The notes under the pieces were generated by a model. The model was not told where the DNA came from, searched no databases, and was given only the letters and a program-made list of their open reading frames with translations. A DNA stretch of 5,975 nt, taken from assembly GCA_017430835.1 (NCBI GenBank), contig JAFRMD010000156.1, positions 1 through 5,975 on the forward strand. Direction: 5' to 3'. Below are positions 5,366-5,975 of the stretch, one piece after another; positions within the stretch are counted from its first letter, which is position 1, and each line of letters opens with the position of its first letter. This DNA comes from Methanosphaera sp. Lineage in GTDB: Archaea > Methanobacteriota > Methanobacteria > Methanobacteriales > Methanobacteriaceae. The translations under genes and the position numbers were made by a program.

Positions 5366-5975
5366 CTAGTCGTCACTTTGTCTTTTATTCAAACAATCAA
5401 ATTCCTTGTTGTCATCATATCTTGATACGGCCATTAAACAGTATTCATCATTCATAAAATTTTTTAAAGAATCTAATGTCTTATAGTTTCTTTTAACTAA
5501 TATAGGCGCCGAAAGATTATAATCGTATACATTAATTATTGCTATTTTTGGATGACTTTCATCTAATTGAGAATTATATTCAAATAATTCATTAATAGAT
5601 TCATCCCAAGATGCAACATTGAAAACAAATGGTACAACTGAGATAATAAAACGGTTAGCTATAATTGTACATATTTCCGTTTTGTTAAGAATTTCTACAA
5701 GTACTCTGTTAGGTTTTTAATAGCCACCAATCCTTCAATTATCTTACTAAAATATTCTAATAATTTAAGGAAATGATTGTTTCCACGAGCTTCAGGAATG
5801 ATATATATGTTAGTAATACTAAGTAATTCTGGATTTTCAATATCCAATGTCATGAATCCTACTATTTATCGTTTTCATCGGGAGTTGCAAAATAATAAAA
5901 ACATTCTTCATTTTCATCTATTTTATAATCATTTTCAATTGCTGATTTATAAATTTCAGGGTATTTTTCTTTTAA
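5366..5975 (-). pseudogene. GNAT-like N-acetyltransferase, N-terminus beyond window, two frameshifts
   Basis: On the minus strand a protein of about 200 aa can be followed from the window edge to the TAG at 5366-5368, in three frame segments. Segment A (5975-5865) reads ENEECFYYFATPDENDK, then meets TAG at 5862-5864. Segment B (5865-5716) reads IVGFMTLDIENPELLSITN, then IYIIPEARGNNHFLKLLEYF, with a stop at 5695-5697. Segment C (5716-5366) runs through KPNRVLVEILNK, VVPFVFNVASWDESI, PKIAIINVYDYN to NKRQSDD. Adding one A in the A3 run (5865-5867) and one in the A5 run (5714-5718) joins all three. The 'VGFMTLD' strand followed by 'I-P-E-x-R-G-x-N' resembles GNAT beta-4 and the acetyl-CoA pyrophosphate loop (P-x-x-R-G-x-G/A), though the usual final Gly is Asn-His here. 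Substrate is unknown. The frame is otherwise undamaged, so either decay is recent or the indels are sequence errors. Confidence 0.5.

Overview
The window looks like a stretch of an extremely AT-rich methanogenic archaeal chromosome, most likely of the order Methanobacteriales and close to Methanosphaera. This is inferred from composition, T-tract terminators without GC-rich stems, TATA-like elements, GGTGA/GGAGG ribosome binding sites, and two DUF308 membrane proteins of a kind common there. The species is not proven by the sequence.

Left edge (1-704): the 3' part of an IS605/IS607-type tnpB (RNA-guided RuvC nuclease of a transposon) on the + strand. It is broken by three frameshifts, but the protein can be followed across all four frame segments to the stop at 702-704. 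Then come an inverted repeat (682-748) and a terminator for the next gene.

Middle left (795-2087): three small unrecognised genes. A 113-aa protein (-) ends in a Cys/His cluster. A 130-aa protein (+) may resemble DUF5655. A 111-aa protein (-) has a clear GGTGA ribosome binding site. The second and third converge on a pair of hairpins at 1709-1766. A 415-bp gene-free stretch follows (2088-2502).

Centre (2503-4194): two paralogous six-helix DUF308 membrane proteins, both +, flank an oppositely oriented gene for a bacterial-type D-aminoacyl-tRNA deacylase (dtd). For dtd and the second DUF308 gene the family N-terminus and the ribosome binding sites place the starts downstream of the longest frame (3542 and 3679). 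The deacylase carries Pro where the family's SQFTL motif has Ser.

Right (4302-5975): an unrecognised two-helix membrane protein (-) with a soluble C-terminal domain, a gene-free AT-rich gap, and at the right edge a frameshifted GNAT-like acetyltransferase gene on the - strand (5366 to beyond 5975). It reads through if one A is restored at each of two A-runs.

The genes do not form an evident pathway or operon; nearly every gene has its own promoter and terminator. The most informative points are the two broken genes at the edges with single-base indels largely in A-runs, the TnpB subtype, the deacylase motif change and the DUF308/dtd/DUF308 arrangement. I do not see a convincing new multi-gene system.
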